From: Tomocerus qinae
Taxonomy: Eukaryota > Arthropoda > Collembola > Entomobryomorpha > Tomoceridae
Direction: 5' to 3'
Assembly (NCBI GenBank): GCA_020055645.1
Contig: CM034546.1
Location: 42,718,001-42,782,000, forward strand
Length of the DNA stretch: 64,000 nt
The notes below the pieces were generated by a model that was not told the DNA's origin, did no database searches, and worked only from the letters and a program-made list of their open reading frames with translations. Made by a program: the position numbers and the translations under genes. Below, piece by piece: positions 24,240 through 36,205 of this stretch; the first letter of the stretch is position 1; the number at the start of each line of letters is the position of its first letter.

Positions 24240-27200
24240 AAAACATGGTACCTAATTAGAATGATATAATATACTTATCTGTATACAATTTAGGTACTGA
24301 CAATATATCAGGAGTGATACTTAATACTTCTAGATATCGTAATAGGTCAAAGAATATTTTTGTGTCAATGCATTTTTTGCGATAACTTTCTGTTGCATTG
24401 TTTCAATGGTTTTGCGGATTATTTGCTTTCTAAAAATTTGGATTAAAAGTTTTGTTGGCTTACGTACTGTATTTAAAATTCTACTTAATCATTATAAGCT
24501 AATTCATTCTAGAACAAAGAGTTTGTTCTTTCTTGTTGGTGGCTTATTATCCCTTATCTGTTTGAAACCTGCATATTTGCATTAAAACAGCGTAGAAGTG
24601 TCTAGATCTATCTTACTGTTTTAGTGTAAAAGGTATAGGTACACATTGATCAATCAGGTATAAGACTTGTACAACTTAATAGTGTTGCAATATTGCACTG
24701 TTTCTCAACGTTGTAGATATTTCTAGAATAAAGGCATCTGTTATTTACAGCAACAGAACTGTAATCTAGTAAATTGTGCCTTTTGCGCATACACAAATTT
24801 CTTAAAATGTGCAATGCATTTTAATATAATCCAACTTACTCCAATTTACTCGCATCACAAAAACTTAACAGAATTCTTGGTTGGATCTAAAGAAGTGCCT
24901 TGGGCGTGGATGCAGCAGAAGACTTAGGTATTTACTGTTTACTATAAAAATACATCTACTTTTACTTTTAAAAATTGTCAGACAGCCTTTTAATTTTTTT
25001 GTCCTCGAATATTTTCTAAAGGTTAATTGAAAAAAAACGTACTTTGTTAGTATATTTGCCAATGGTACCTCTATAGATCTTTTATTTGTCTATCCTTGTA
25101 ACAATTATCCCGAAAATGTATAACAGAGAAAACATGCTCGTGACTAGAAGGGAAACTTGGAGCTCGAGCCCCTTACATACCAAGAAAAAGAGAATCTTTT
25201 TGTGGAAAAGAGTAAAATTCGAAATTTTTTCATAGCGCTTTGCGCGACAATGTTATATTTCATAATCTATAATTTTATATATTTTGGTATGGCTGGATAC
25301 GTGCCTCACACCTCACGGGAAACTTAATCTTTTCCTCTTTCATTTCAATCAGTAATATCGTCAAAATTATATTTTTTAAATGGAAACCGAGAAAACAATT
25401 TGTACTGTAAAATTGTATTTACCCCTTAAGGTGCATAACCTAGATTATGCAAATTAGATGATTAGCGATTGCCGTATGGAACATTTTCAGGCAGTACGTA
25501 TACCCATTGACATTGAATAAATTTTAGTTAATATATACCTAATACCTATTTATTATTTTTTCATCTACCTATAGTTAAACACTAGAAAGTAAATTTATTT
25601 ATTCACAATTTTTAATGAGTATATAATTAATTCTAACGCGTATAATATTATTAGTTTTAGTAAAAATATAGTCGAACTTGAGGTTTCCAGTACTATTGAA
25701 TTTTCCAAAAAAATAATAAACCGGCTCAAATGAATTTAGTGGGAAATATAATGTTGCTTTTCAGCTTTATTATAAAATACCAAATAGATAAAAAGTAATT
25801 ATTACACATGTATTTATTTTTAAAATGTACCGTTTCCTCTTATAAATATTTACTCTTTTTGTAGTGGTGGGTAATAATAATTCGCAATGCATTGGGGTTC
25901 ATTGTTTTATGTAATGGTCTTTCGGTTTTTGTTGCTCTACTTACAAGACGTAAATAGATACCTTTTAAAATATTAGGTATAGGTCTTAGATTCGATTGGG
26001 GTTATACTATGGATATAGATACATCACACATCCTATCAGCTACTTCACACCTAAATCCGTAGCCATCAAACAAAACTGAGTCCCAGCTTAAGAATGATTA
26101 GGATTGTAACCTGACCACGAATCTGAAAGAGGTACCAAGGCAGGAGAGCCCTGGGATTGGAAACTATGAATTACTGTATGCAGTTTTAATGTCTCATTAA
26201 TCCTAAATTATGCATAATCCCATGTATAATTTTTAAGCCTTAAATTTTTTAATTATTGTTATTATAAAACGAATAACCTCCAGCATGAATGAATCAATTT
26301 CGAAAGAGAGGTAATAATCATGAGTATTGGATATCAAATTTTTGAAGATTAATATACGCATCAATATTTTGGTTGATTTGAAATTATGCTATAACGCAAA
26401 GTGTAGTTAATTTTTTATGTAATATGAATATTTTATCTCCCTGCCCCACGGTGACCCATATATATCAACACTTACGCAGGTAGGTAAATTTATTGCTTTA
26501 TCTTAGACGATGATTATAATATAGAGAAGATACTGGGCCACCACTACTGCTATTTTTAAAAATGTTTAGGCCTCAGCAGATTTATGCTGTGGTGCAATGT
26601 GTGCTTAATTGTGTTATATGCCCTTAGTCGCAAGATATATGGCATACATTATAGACAGAGAAATATATATTATAATATAAGATATCAATGATATATAAAC
26701 ATGCTTGTGTGTACAGCCTTATTTATTGTGACAGTGTTTTAGTGTGAGCATAAAAGTTGAAGCAATACGGAAATAAGGATAGGTTCCTGGATATTTTAAA
26801 ATTATAATACAAGGCTATTTTTCTTATTAAAGTTTAAAACTAAACTTTATAATGTCAAAAAGAAGACACCTTTACAAATCAATAAATTGATTACCTTTGC
26901 AAACCTTACTGTACATTGCCTTTCCTTTTTTGCAGTAGAATTTTCTCAATATGTACTAAAATCCTAACCTAAATCAAGTCTAAAATTGGCCAGACCTAGA
27001 TTAATAGGCAATAGTATCTAGGTGTTTATTTATATAAAAATGATGTCATTTAAAAATTGGATGAGTGATTTTGAATTATCGTTTTATTTATACTTAATTA
27101 TTTACTAATAGAAAATGATTAAATAAGTCATAATAACGCTGTATTCAGCATAATAATATCCAACTATATAAGATTAAACGTTCTGGTAATGCGTTTTGTA

Positions 27201-27880
27201 AGAATATTATTGTCGAAGTGGAAAGTATTATTGTAGCAATCGTCATCGCAAAGCCAAATAATTACAAATCGAAGATAAATAAGCACTATGAAGCGACAAT
27301 TTTTGTGGACCTAGATTACATTAGTCATTCTGATTTGATTAAAACTTGTTTTGCGTTTATTCCAAACTGAATACCGTAATGTCCCATGTATCTGCCCCGT
27401 GACATCCGACCACTATTTGAGACCAGGCTACACTATATGTACTTTATTGAACTTATTTCGGTACAAAACCCAAATAGGCATTTCTAAATAGTAAAAATGG
27501 GCTACTAAAAGTTTTAAACTGCCATTATTACCACTTTGATTCCCAGCCATTATTTGAGAGCCAGCCGTTACTTGAGCCCCGGCTATTTGGAATATTACGG
27601 CAAGTCTGCTATTATCGATGGGTTACAAGAACCCACAAATGCAACGGATTGTATTAATTCTGATCCCGAGACTACTTCTGTTTGTTATGCATTCAAATCG
27701 CTACTCTTTCATATAAAATCCAACACAATGCAATCAAAGATAAATATAATATTTTGATAAACTATTTGTAGATAGATTGTTAGGAACGGTCATCATCATT
27801 AATCATCAACTAAATATTTTCTGTTATCAACGTTATCAATAATGTTATCATCCGTCGATGCATGATATATTTTTATTCTA
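24240..27880. other. Intergenic stretch without a recognised gene
   Basis: About 3.6 kb of AT-rich DNA between the SNTX/VLIG promoter and the CARD array. Open frames at 24865-25062 and 27536-27757 are short, have no domain and are not called. No tRNA, rRNA or clear terminal repeats were recognised. Confidence 0.5.
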
Positions 27881-27889
27881 ACAGGCATT

Positions 27890-28625
27890 ATGAGCACTGA
27901 AGGAAAATTTTGCGCTGAATCATATTGCATACAACCATTGATTCAAAGGCAACCACATTTAAAGCAGAAATATCTTGATTTACTACGATTAAGAATGAGC
28001 GAATCTGTAAATATTAACGATAGACAACGGTACTTAAACCACCTTCGCGTAATTGACAATGAAAAGTGGACAGATAAACATTTTCAAACTGCCCTGGATC
28101 GGTGCTCTGATAATTTAAATAAAAGAACTACCAATCTTGGTAGTTTAATAAGTATATTAATTCAGAATGATATACTCACAATGGAGGATGATGCTGAAAT
28201 TGTATGTAAAATATTTAAATATTGTAAACAAATTTTAAATTGTTACATTTTTTGAACGAGGAACTAATTTGGCTGGTGTGATGAATGTTTTTTTAAATAT
28301 CAATTATTATTATTCTCAAACAACACAAAATAAAGGCGTTCGTAAACTAGACTTATGGGTTTGATGCAATTTACTAAGGCCCGACCGCTTAGAAAATGTA
28401 AAAATTATTTAAACAGAACCGGTAAATGTAGAAATGTATGCTATATTTATTTTTGATTTTCAGAACATTGACAGAACCCCACCGCATGAGAAAAACCGAA
28501 TATTTTACAGCAAAATCAAAGTCAAGCCAATTATACCATGTCTACCGTTACTACTAACTACAATGGAGAACGAAACCATGCGTCATCTCGCAGAGGATAT
28601 ATTGCAGCAACTAAAGGGTATATGA
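27890..28625 (+). CDS. CARD-domain protein, subfamily 2, copy 1
   Basis: Exons 27890-28201 and 28464-28625 (GTATGT donor, TTTTCAG acceptor) give 157 residues. An AG acceptor just before the ATG (27883-27884) suggests an upstream 5' UTR exon. The CARD starts near an internal Met at 27995, the position equivalent to the start Met in other copies. The first half reads NHLRVIDNEKWTDKHFQTAL and ISILIQNDILTMEDDAEI; after the intron HEKNRIFYSKI, PCLPLLLTTME and MRHLAEDIL complete the domain. The intron interrupts the domain at the same place and phase as in subfamily 1, so the two subfamilies share an ancestor. A protein made only of a CARD would be an adaptor or decoy for CARD-bearing caspases or receptors; the partner is not visible. 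A C-terminal exon seen in copy 2 may also exist here (about 28751-28809) but does not join in frame. Confidence 0.62.
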
Positions 28626-29130
28626 AATATTGGTATTGCTGCAATGGAATTTTGATTAATATTCAGAGAACTTGCCAAGTAAGTTGTTTTTCCATTTACA
28701 ACAGACTAAAATTTCATCAAAAATATTGTAAAATGTATTATATATTTTAGGGCATCTGCAAATGATAAGAATTCTGTAAAAATGACTATAAAATACAATG
28801 TTGATTGGTGATCAAATAACTCAAAATAAATAGTTAAATAGTTAAAAATGTTACTAATCTTCTAATAAGTTGAATAAAGTATTGATGTTAATTAAAACTT
28901 AATATTTAGTAAACTAAATAATAGTTTATTTGTGCGCTCTGAGAGTTTAGAAGTACCACACAACCAAGGGCGTATCCAGAAGTCAAATTTAGGGGGTGCT
29001 TAAATATGTGAGTAGATTTTCCTTATGTATAAAACTAGTTTTTTTTTTAATTTTGATAAATATCTAGTGCTTTTATTGGAAAACTAGAGTTATTAAGCAC
29101 CCTAGCACCCCCCTAAATACGTCCTTGCAC
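28626..29130. repeat. Spacer with a foldback repeat
   Basis: At about 28970-29130 the sequence AAGGGCGTATCCAGAAG...TTTAGGGGGTGCT is answered by AGCACCCCCCTAAATACGTCCTT in inverse orientation, a small foldback or decayed terminal-repeat element. The rest is plain AT-rich spacer. Confidence 0.4.
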
Positions 29131-30055
29131 AAAACTTATTAGCTGTCGAACAACCTATATTACACCTTGTACGATGAATAAAAACGACGTCAAGTCGATT
29201 TTCAGTCATTTTAAAATTTATCACCCATTTCCACGATTAGGGGATGACTGTAACTGTAATTTGGTAGTATTTTAAAACATGTCAGCTGTCGAGCTTCTAC
29301 ATACCGTTTAAGAATGAATAGAACCAAAGTTATTTCGATTTTTAGTAATTTTTAAACCCTTCCCCGGTTAGGGGGTGTGACCGATATGGCCCATTTACAA
29401 ACTCCGGTTTACTTTTTACCTCAAGAAGCAACGCTGAAAATTTGAACTGTCTAGTTCAAACCGTTCGAAAGTTATCGTGCACAGGGATTAACAGACGTGC
29501 AGACAGAAATACATACAAAGCAAATAAACTGCTTTGAATAAATTAAGTGTAATTTTTGAAGTAAATTTATAGGAAATTGTCAGTGATAATGTTTTAAAGA
29601 TACTTAAGTTGGATCGTGAGGTAAGCAATATAATACGCAGAAATATTTGAAAAATGTAAAAAGAAATAATGTTTTTACTGTTTAGTTATGGTCATTATTA
29701 AGAGAAGTTCATCTCCTCTGTATACGAATACTAATTCCGTCTGTCCGTCTCTCCGACAATCCCTGAGCACGATAAATTTTGAATGATTTCAGTTAGAGGG
29801 TTCAAATTTTCAGGGTGTACAGTCTTCAGGTGAATAGGAAGGACCGAGTTCGTAAATGGGTAAAATCGGCCAAACCCCCTGACTGGGGGTAGGGATTCAA
29901 AAATTAAAAGTCGCCAACATTGATGTAACTTTGGTTCAATTCACCGTGCTAAGTCGTGTGATAGCTCGATCGAAAGCTCTGAAAGGTCAACAGACTATAT
30001 ACTACATAGGTTACAGTTATCCCCTGAAGAGGGTGAAAATTAAAAATATGAACTT
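29130..30055. repeat. Inverted pair of copies of one interspersed repeat
   Basis: The segment 29130-29515 (with GAAAGTTATCGTGCACAGGGATT near 29465) is matched in reverse by 29735-30050 (AATCCCTGAGCACGATAAATTTT at 29758 onward). The left arm itself contains two diverged tandem copies beginning AGCTGTCGA (29144 and 29284). Between the arms lies a spacer block (about 29600-29700) that recurs at 31660, 35150 and 39950 (ACGCAGAAATA...CAGTTATGGT), showing that spacer DNA was duplicated with the genes. Confidence 0.5.
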
Positions 30056-30399
30056 CTCTGCCATTATATTATACCCATTTTGCAATGGTTAATATTACTC
30101 CTGGAGTAATTTATTTTCTCATGAAATGCTGTCTCGCTTATCTATCCAGTATATATTATTATTTAAAACAAGATAACGGAATAAAGATATATATAGAGAA
30201 TAAATATTTTCAGTTATCATCTCCGCAAAGAACGTTATCTATAATATTATACATCCGTCTGATGAATCATAATAATTTTTATTCAAAACGGACGTTGAGC
30301 ACTGAAGGAAAATTTGAATCATACTGAAAGCTACCTTTGGGTTGGCAACGGAATAAATCATTGAAGTGCCAAAATATCATTGTTTCTCTACGACTGAGA

Positions 30400-31484
30400 A
30401 TGGGTGAAATTGTTAACGTAGAGAAGTTGGTAGTGCGAATTAAAGACAAGCAACGGTACTCAAATCATCTTCGCGAAATTGAAGAAAGTAGATGGACAGA
30501 TGACAATTTCCAAACTGCCCTGGATCGGTGCTCTGCTAATTTAAATAGAAAAACTACCAATCTTGGCAATTTAATAAGTATATTAATTCAGAATGATTTA
30601 CTCACAATGGAAGATGATGCTGAAATTGTAAGTCAAATGTTTATCTATTGTAAAACATTTTTTAAATTGTTGGGCATACAATTCAGTTCTCAAATTTTTT
30701 GAACAAAATACAATTTTGGCTGTTGTGGCAGGCAAATTATGAAAAATAAAATTGTCTAGATGCAAGATAATTACCTAGGAGATGACTGGGATCAGGTAGG
30801 CTGATAGTCAGAGGTAAACAACCAAAATCCAATTTTTTTCCTATTTTATTTGCATGGGCAGCAGTAGGGCTACTGTACCTATCTCCTTTGGTTCACTGAC
30901 ATTTACTTTGGCACAAAATTCTACAATTTTGTACCAAAATGAAAATAATTGAATTTTAATTGTTTTGCTCTGACTATCAGCTTACATATATGCAGTAACA
31001 TCTCCTAGGTAATTATCTTGGTCTAGATGTATAGTATTAATACAATTTACATATGCCGGGTCCCTTTGAACATAAAATTTATTAAATTAAACAAATAACC
31101 AATTATAGTAGAATTGTATATTATGACATTTATTTTTAATTTTAAGAACCTTGACAGAACCCCACAGCATGAGAAGAACCGAATGTTTTACAACAAAATC
31201 AAAACTAAGTCAATAATTCCATGTTTACCATTACTACTAACTACAATGGAGAACGAAACTATGACTCATCTCGCAGCAGAGATATTGGGGCAACTAAGGA
31301 GCATAGTAGTGCCCATGTAATCCGAATAATAATCAGCGAACTTGCCAAGGCGTTTTAATGGTTACAATACACATACATAAATAAAAGTCCATCCATAAAT
31401 ATTGTAAGATGTGTTATACTTTTTAGGGCGTTTAAAGTCGATAAGAATTCTGTGAAAATAACTAAACAATGCAATGCTATTTGA
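30400..31484 (+). CDS. CARD-domain protein, subfamily 2, copy 2
   Basis: Exons 30400-30627, 31147-31316 and 31427-31484 total 456 nt, a whole number of codons (151 residues). CARD halves: NHLREIEESRWTDDNFQTAL, ISILIQNDLLTMEDDAEI, then HEKNRMFYNKI, PCLPLLLTTME and MTHLAAEILGQL. The third exon encodes a short tail (AFKVDKNSVKIT...). Similar tails are seen after copy 1 and in the relic at 39680-39743, so it is probably coding. The Met at 30400 is chosen because sequence equivalent to the longer N terminus of copy 1 is broken here (ATG changed to TTG near 30295 and an in-frame TGA at about 30327). The first intron holds a 258-bp transposon (30763-31020). Confidence 0.6.
30763..31020. mobile_element. 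258-bp MITE with 9-bp target duplication (Mutator-like size)
   Basis: Terminal inverted repeats of 22 bp (beginning CAAGATAATTACCTAGG) bound the element. It is flanked by the perfect 9-bp duplication GTCTAGATG at 30754-30762 and 31021-31029. A 9-bp duplication is typical of Mutator-like elements, but the end sequence was not matched to a known family. It lies inside the first intron of the CARD gene at 30400. Confidence 0.8.
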
Positions 31485-31949
31485 TAATTAAATAAATTAC
31501 AATTCAATCAAATAATAAAAGTGTAATTAATCATTTAATGTTGAATAAAAGAATGATATTAATTAAAACATGTAAGTGGATAATAATGTATTTCCTAAAA
31601 GAAAGCATATGAAACGGTCAACGGAAATTCTTTTTATGATTTGTTTGTCAGAAGATGAGCAATTTATTACGCAGAAATACTTGAAAATGTTAAAACTTTA
31701 TATCAACTGTTCAGTTATGGTTACAGCGTGCATAACTTATACAATAATACATTTTATCTTAAAATACAATATTGATTACATATTCAGTATTATATTATTT
31801 AAAACATGATAACGTGGAACGGAAACTGTGAACATAATATTATAACATCATAAGCATTGACAATGATATAAATTGTTTGATTTATATGACGCAAATAGAG
31901 AATGACTAAATACACTTATTTATTGTCTGTTACCTAACAAATAAACAAA

Positions 31950-32420
31950 TCGAGATAAATCAGGTTGCTGTGATTTTACACTTTGCCAATTTTTGCTGTT
32001 CGCCAATATCAACAAAAGGACGTTCGCCCCAGTCTGCATCGAGGAAGGCTTTCTTGGTTGCACAATCACCAGCCACAACTCCACTGAAACCCAGGGTTTA
32101 TGTCAAAATAAAATATGCCATAATATCATATTGATAGACCGTTTTTGACTAATTTTATAAAACCTTAATTTTTTGAACGAATGTATCCCATAAACTCTAC
32201 GAAAAACTAGAGATGACTGTATTGACGATTCGTGGTGTTACAATTATTTCTTCAAATGACGAAAATTAAATTCATTGGCATAAAATTTAATTTTTAAGGT
32301 AGATTGTAATAAAACAATAAAAATTGACTATTTGAATAATAATTCCTCCTTTTGAAGTTTGAAATCATTCTTTAACCTTAGTTACTAATTTATTTCCTTT
32401 TCAAGAGCAAAAACCCTTGA
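31950..32420 (-). pseudogene. Decayed copy of the head-to-head partner ORF
   Basis: Minus-strand sequence here matches the ORF at 35453-35851 in pieces (for example GGIIIQ-VNFY near 32315-32345 and a FQW block near 32090) but with stops and gaps. It stands upstream of the CARD gene at 33010 exactly as the better copy stands upstream of the locus at 36025. Confidence 0.45.
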
Positions 32421-32601
32421 AACAATAATATCCAGGGGAACTATACCGATGTTTAGGGTGTATAATGTTTCAGCCCCCCGAAATGGAATATTAGATAAAA
32501 TAATGATTGTACTCAAATTCTCATATATTTAATTATATGGACGGATAAATAAAGATAAGATAGTCAGGTATAAAATCGGCATTTGGAATATGCATATCTA
32601 T

Positions 32602-32867
32602 ATATATATGTTACAGAAATTTGTACAGACCGGACATTTGAAAATGCCTAGGACATATGTAAAATGAAAAAACCAAAATTTTGATTTTAAACGAACCAAA
32701 CTTAATTGAAATCAATCAAAATTACATGAAAGCACATTTGACAGTCATAAAGTTGTTTTAAATTAGGTTAGGTTCGTTAAAAATCAAAATTTTGGTTTTC
32801 CATTTTACATATGTCCTAGGCATTTTGCATATGTCCGGTCTGTACAAATTTCCTGTAACATATATAT
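32602..32867. mobile_element. Foldback/MITE element of about 266 bp
   Basis: Two long arms are near-perfect inverse complements. The left arm runs ATATATATGTTACAG...GTACAGACCGGAC...CCTAGGACATATG and the right arm mirrors it, ending GTAACATATATATGG. The arms cover roughly 100 bp each. A TA-rich flank hides the target duplication, so the superfamily is not assigned. It ends about 140 bases upstream of the CARD start at 33010. Confidence 0.6.
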
Positions 32868-33009
32868 GGTCAATGTAAGTTTGAATTTGTGATTGTGAAT
32901 AAACGACACAGTTAAACTATAATATTGACTACTAAGCAAGGCAATTGGTAACGAAAAACAAAGTAGTTATACATTTTCCTATACAGTGTCAGTGTCAGTA
33001 CTTTTTAAA
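32868..33009 (+). promoter_or_regulatory. Conserved upstream block of subfamily 1 CARD genes (copy 1)
   Basis: The block GTTTGAA-TTGTGATTGTGAATAA-CGACACAGTT, followed by CTAAGCAAGGCAATT-GTAACGAAAAA, precedes the ATG. It is repeated before the loci at 36025 (35866-36024) and 41067 (40915-41066). Conservation beyond neighbouring DNA suggests a promoter/5' UTR shared by the family. Confidence 0.5.
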
Positions 33010-34114
33010 ATGGCACGGGAAATTAAAATTAATAATCCACAAGATTACAACAAGTATTTCAAAAAAATTCAAGACAATGGGTGGGGAGATGAAGACTTTC
33101 AAAAGGCTTTGGACGGGTGCGATGAAAAACTGATCAGCAAGATAACAAATCGCTCCACCATTATTAGTATCCTGGTCCAAAATGGTGTGCTTACAACAGA
33201 TGACCGAGATGAAATTGTAATAATAATTTGGACATAAAATTGAACTATGTAAAAATAAACTTGGATATTTACTCTGAAAATTATAATTCCACTTAGGAAA
33301 TGGAGAAGACTACGGAAAAAACGAGAAACACAGTGTTGTTGCAAAGAATTAAAAAATGTGACATTCTGCCGTGTTTACCGTTGTTACTGGCTACAATGGA
33401 CAATAAAACGATGCCACATCTTTCAAAATTGATATTATCGGAGCTCGATACAAATTCAAAAAACTCTAAGGGTAATGAAGGTACATCAATTACATTTAAT
33501 GGAATACACGAACCGTTTATAAGAATGTAATTTTAAAATGGCATTAAAATAATATTTATTACTTTTTTTGAACATTTATTTATCAGCGGGACCAAATACT
33601 ATGAAAGATGTTTCTACTAAAAAGTCTATAGAAAAAAATTTAGGATATCTCACGGAAAACCTGAGCAATGTTACAAAATTATGTATCATTCTCATAGAGG
33701 TGGGATTGTTGTCAATGGACGAGAAAGAGAGAATTGTAAGTTATAAGTTGTTCATTGATTCCATGAAAATCTTTTTTAAGACTTTTAATTTTAATATTTT
33801 ACCATTTTTTGTAATAAATGCTGTATTAGACAAAAACACAAAATGATTTGGACCAGAGTGATAAATTTTTCACCACTCTATTAAAAAAAGACTTGGACAA
33901 AGATAATCGCTGGGGTATACTAATATCTGCTTTTAAAGACTCAGGAAATAAGGATTTGGCTGATCGATTGATGTAATTTCTTTGTTATTACAGTACTATT
34001 GAATAACTTTAAAAATAAATAAAATTATGCCATGCACAGCTCTAAATTATAAAATCGTACCCAATTTCGTTACTGTATTTCTCAAATTTCAGAGACAAAG
34101 CGGTGTATAAGTGA
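33010..34114 (+). CDS. Tandem double-CARD protein, subfamily 1 (best intact copy)
   Basis: Five exons: 33010-33216, 33297-33480, 33587-33735, 33830-33972 and 34093-34114. They sum to 705 nt (234 residues) with all GT/AG borders in phase. CARD1 spans about residues 8-120 (ISILVQNGVLTTDDRDEI, then KTTEKTRNTVLLQRI, PCLPLLLATMD, MPHLSKLIL). CARD2 spans about 145-228 (LTENLSNVTKLCIILIEVGL, SMDEKERI, then QNDLDQSDKFFTTLL, RWGILISAFKDSGNKDLADRL). Each CARD is split by one phase-0 intron at the same place, showing that the protein arose by domain duplication. The last exon encodes DKAVYK and a stop, as in the copy ending at 38966. If the last intron is retained, translation stops at 33974. Double-CARD, no-effector architecture suggests a scaffold that polymerises or bridges CARD proteins; that is inference. 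Confidence 0.72.
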
Positions 34115-35452
34115 CCTTTCCGGTTTGACAATTTTCTAATTTCTCAATATGACCCAACAGAATTTACAATGAAATGTTTTTAAATCACATATTAAGCTAA
34201 AATACAGATTTTTGTTAAAAATTTCTTTTAATAATAATAAATTAGTCATAGATGAAATCTATGGTTCCATGATAAAATCGCCAGCGCCTAGAAGTACACG
34301 TTAAATTCTTACTTAATTTCATTTTTTCACTTGAATAATCATTAGTTATACTTACGTTGTTATAGTATTAACAAATAGCACCACATTTGTTCTGGGATGA
34401 ATATGATAACTTTATGAGATTATTACTCTCACAACAAAATAAATATAGGATATGCATAAACATGTTGTGCTTATCAACCTAATGCAGCAATATTTGAATA
34501 TACCAAAAGATTACACAGAAGTTTAATCATACTTTATCCGTCAGCACGAAAACGTGTTAACTTACGCAAACAATGTGAAAATAAGCTGTGTAGCAAAACG
34601 CAAATACTGTTCCGGCGTTTTGTTTTCACAAAGGACATAATTCAAATTTGGTAATAGATAGCTCTTCAAACGGGATTACCGCGTAAAATTCACCGGCGTT
34701 TACCGTTTGCATGATAAAATCTGCTCCGGCATTTATTAAAGACCCACCATTTAGGGTGGTGACAATTTTTTGAAAGTAGTTTTAAAATTTAAAAAAATTT
34801 ATCCACTGACCAGAAAAGATATATTGTATGAAAAGTGCTAATTTTAAAATATGAAATACTGTCTTTCAATCTGTTTATATCAATATTGACACAGCTCACG
34901 ATATATAGATATTCAAGGATAGGATGACTATCATATTAAAAATGGTGTAAGAAAGATAATTTGAATACCTGTATTCAAATTATCTTAGTATTAGTATTAG
35001 TTAAAAAATGTAAATAACCTTCAATATATTGAGTAAAGGATTGATGTTAATGAAAATTTACTATATGATAAAACATAACTTTGGGAGTGAAAATATTACA
35101 AATGGTCAATGGTAATTCTTTTTAATAACGTGTTAATTAGAAGATGAACAAATACGCAGAAATACTTGAGAAATTTAAAAATAATAATAATGCCAACTAA
35201 TCAGTTATGGTCATTACATCAAGTAATGCATTATAATGCTTGCAATAAATCATTTTCTCATGAAATACAGTATCTCTTACCTTATTCAGTATATTAGTTA
35301 AAACGGTAACACCGAACGGAGATTGGAATAATTATAATGCCAATCATATAAGTTGTGTGATATGACGTAAATATGAGAATAAAAGCACTTAAATAGGAAA
35401 AGCACTTATTTGCTGGATGTAGATATAACTTTATATAATCATAATAATCAAT
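34115..35452. other. Spacer duplicated with the CARD units
   Basis: No gene was recognised. Parts recur elsewhere in the array. The block at about 34380-34620 matches 43190-43440 (TGAGATTATTA-TCTCACAACAAAAT), and 35100-35220 matches 31600-31730 and 39900-40020. This shows segmental duplication of whole units rather than of exons only. Confidence 0.5.
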
Positions 35453-35851
35453 TCAAGATAAAATGAGCACAAAAAGGTTGAATGACTTTTCCACTTTGCC
35501 AATGTTGCCAAATTGATTGTATCGAGGGAGGGCTTCTGGTCGTTCTGGTGCTACAATCCCCACCCACTGAAATTTAGATTTTTTCTCATAATAGAAAAAA
35601 TGTTCATCGTTACAGGTCGCCGTTGATTCGTTATAGAAAAACTCCAAAATATTCGCGCCATGTAGCTCATAAAGTCTACCACCGACCGTGGATGACATTA
35701 GTTGACATTTGGTGAAGTAATAGGCATTACAGTTTTCGACAGTGGAGTGGAATAAATAACAAAAATTGACTGTTTGAATTATAATTTCCCCCGTCGGTCG
35801 AATAATCCATTTACACCTAACGAATTGTTTAACGCCATTTGGAATACACAT
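35453..35851 (-). CDS. Hypothetical protein divergent from a CARD locus (weakly CUB-like)
   Basis: A minus-strand open frame with its first ATG at 35851, 174 bases from the CARD-locus start at 36025 and pointing away from it. The frame stays open upstream to 35905 without ATG, so a further exon is possible. The block CKWIIRPTGEIIIQTVNFC and a later Cys followed by HFFYYEKKSKFQWVGI have the spacing and beta-strand feel of a CUB domain, but the match is weak. Decayed versions stand in the same position at 31950-32420 and 40240-40700. I infer that the ancestral duplication unit contained a divergent gene pair sharing one promoter region. Function is unknown. Confidence 0.38.
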   Translation of the reverse strand: MCIPNGVKQFVRCKWIIRPTGEIIIQTVNFCYLFHSTVENCNAYYFTKCQLMSSTVGGRLYELHGANILEFFYNESTATCNDEHFFYYEKKSKFQWVGIVAPERPEALPRYNQFGNIGKVEKSFNLFVLILS

Positions 35852-35865
35852 AGTTGTACATATTG

Positions 35866-36024
35866 TTAATGTAAGTTTGAAACTGTGATTGTAACTAAGC
35901 GACACAATTGGCTAGCGGGTTTAACCCATACTATTGGTTACTGAGCAAGGCAATTAATAACGAAAAACAAAATAAGTGCACAATTTTGCTCCATTGCTCA
36001 GTGTCGGTCACAGTGATTTGTAAA
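35866..36024 (+). promoter_or_regulatory. Conserved upstream block of subfamily 1 CARD genes (copy 2)
   Basis: Contains GTTTGAAACTGTGATTGTAA and GAGCAAGGCAATTAATAACG in the same order as before 33010 and 41067. It overlaps the start of the divergent ORF, as expected for a bidirectional promoter. Confidence 0.45.
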
Positions 36025-36205
36025 ATGGCAGAGAAATTACCAGATTTCATTCCAAATTTTAAAAATCCTGAGACAAATGAAGGTACATAAATGAATCAAA
36101 TATACTAAATTAGTTTTAAATGTGTGTCAATAAAAATAATATTTTACTATATATTTATTAAACAATTGTTTATTAGGGGAGTCAAAAACGCATATAAATC
36201 GTGTT

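Noticed and set aside
27536..27757. An ORF upstream of the CARD gene at 27890 as a first coding exon
   Set aside because: It has no donor joining it in frame to the acceptor at 27884 and no similarity to other copies.
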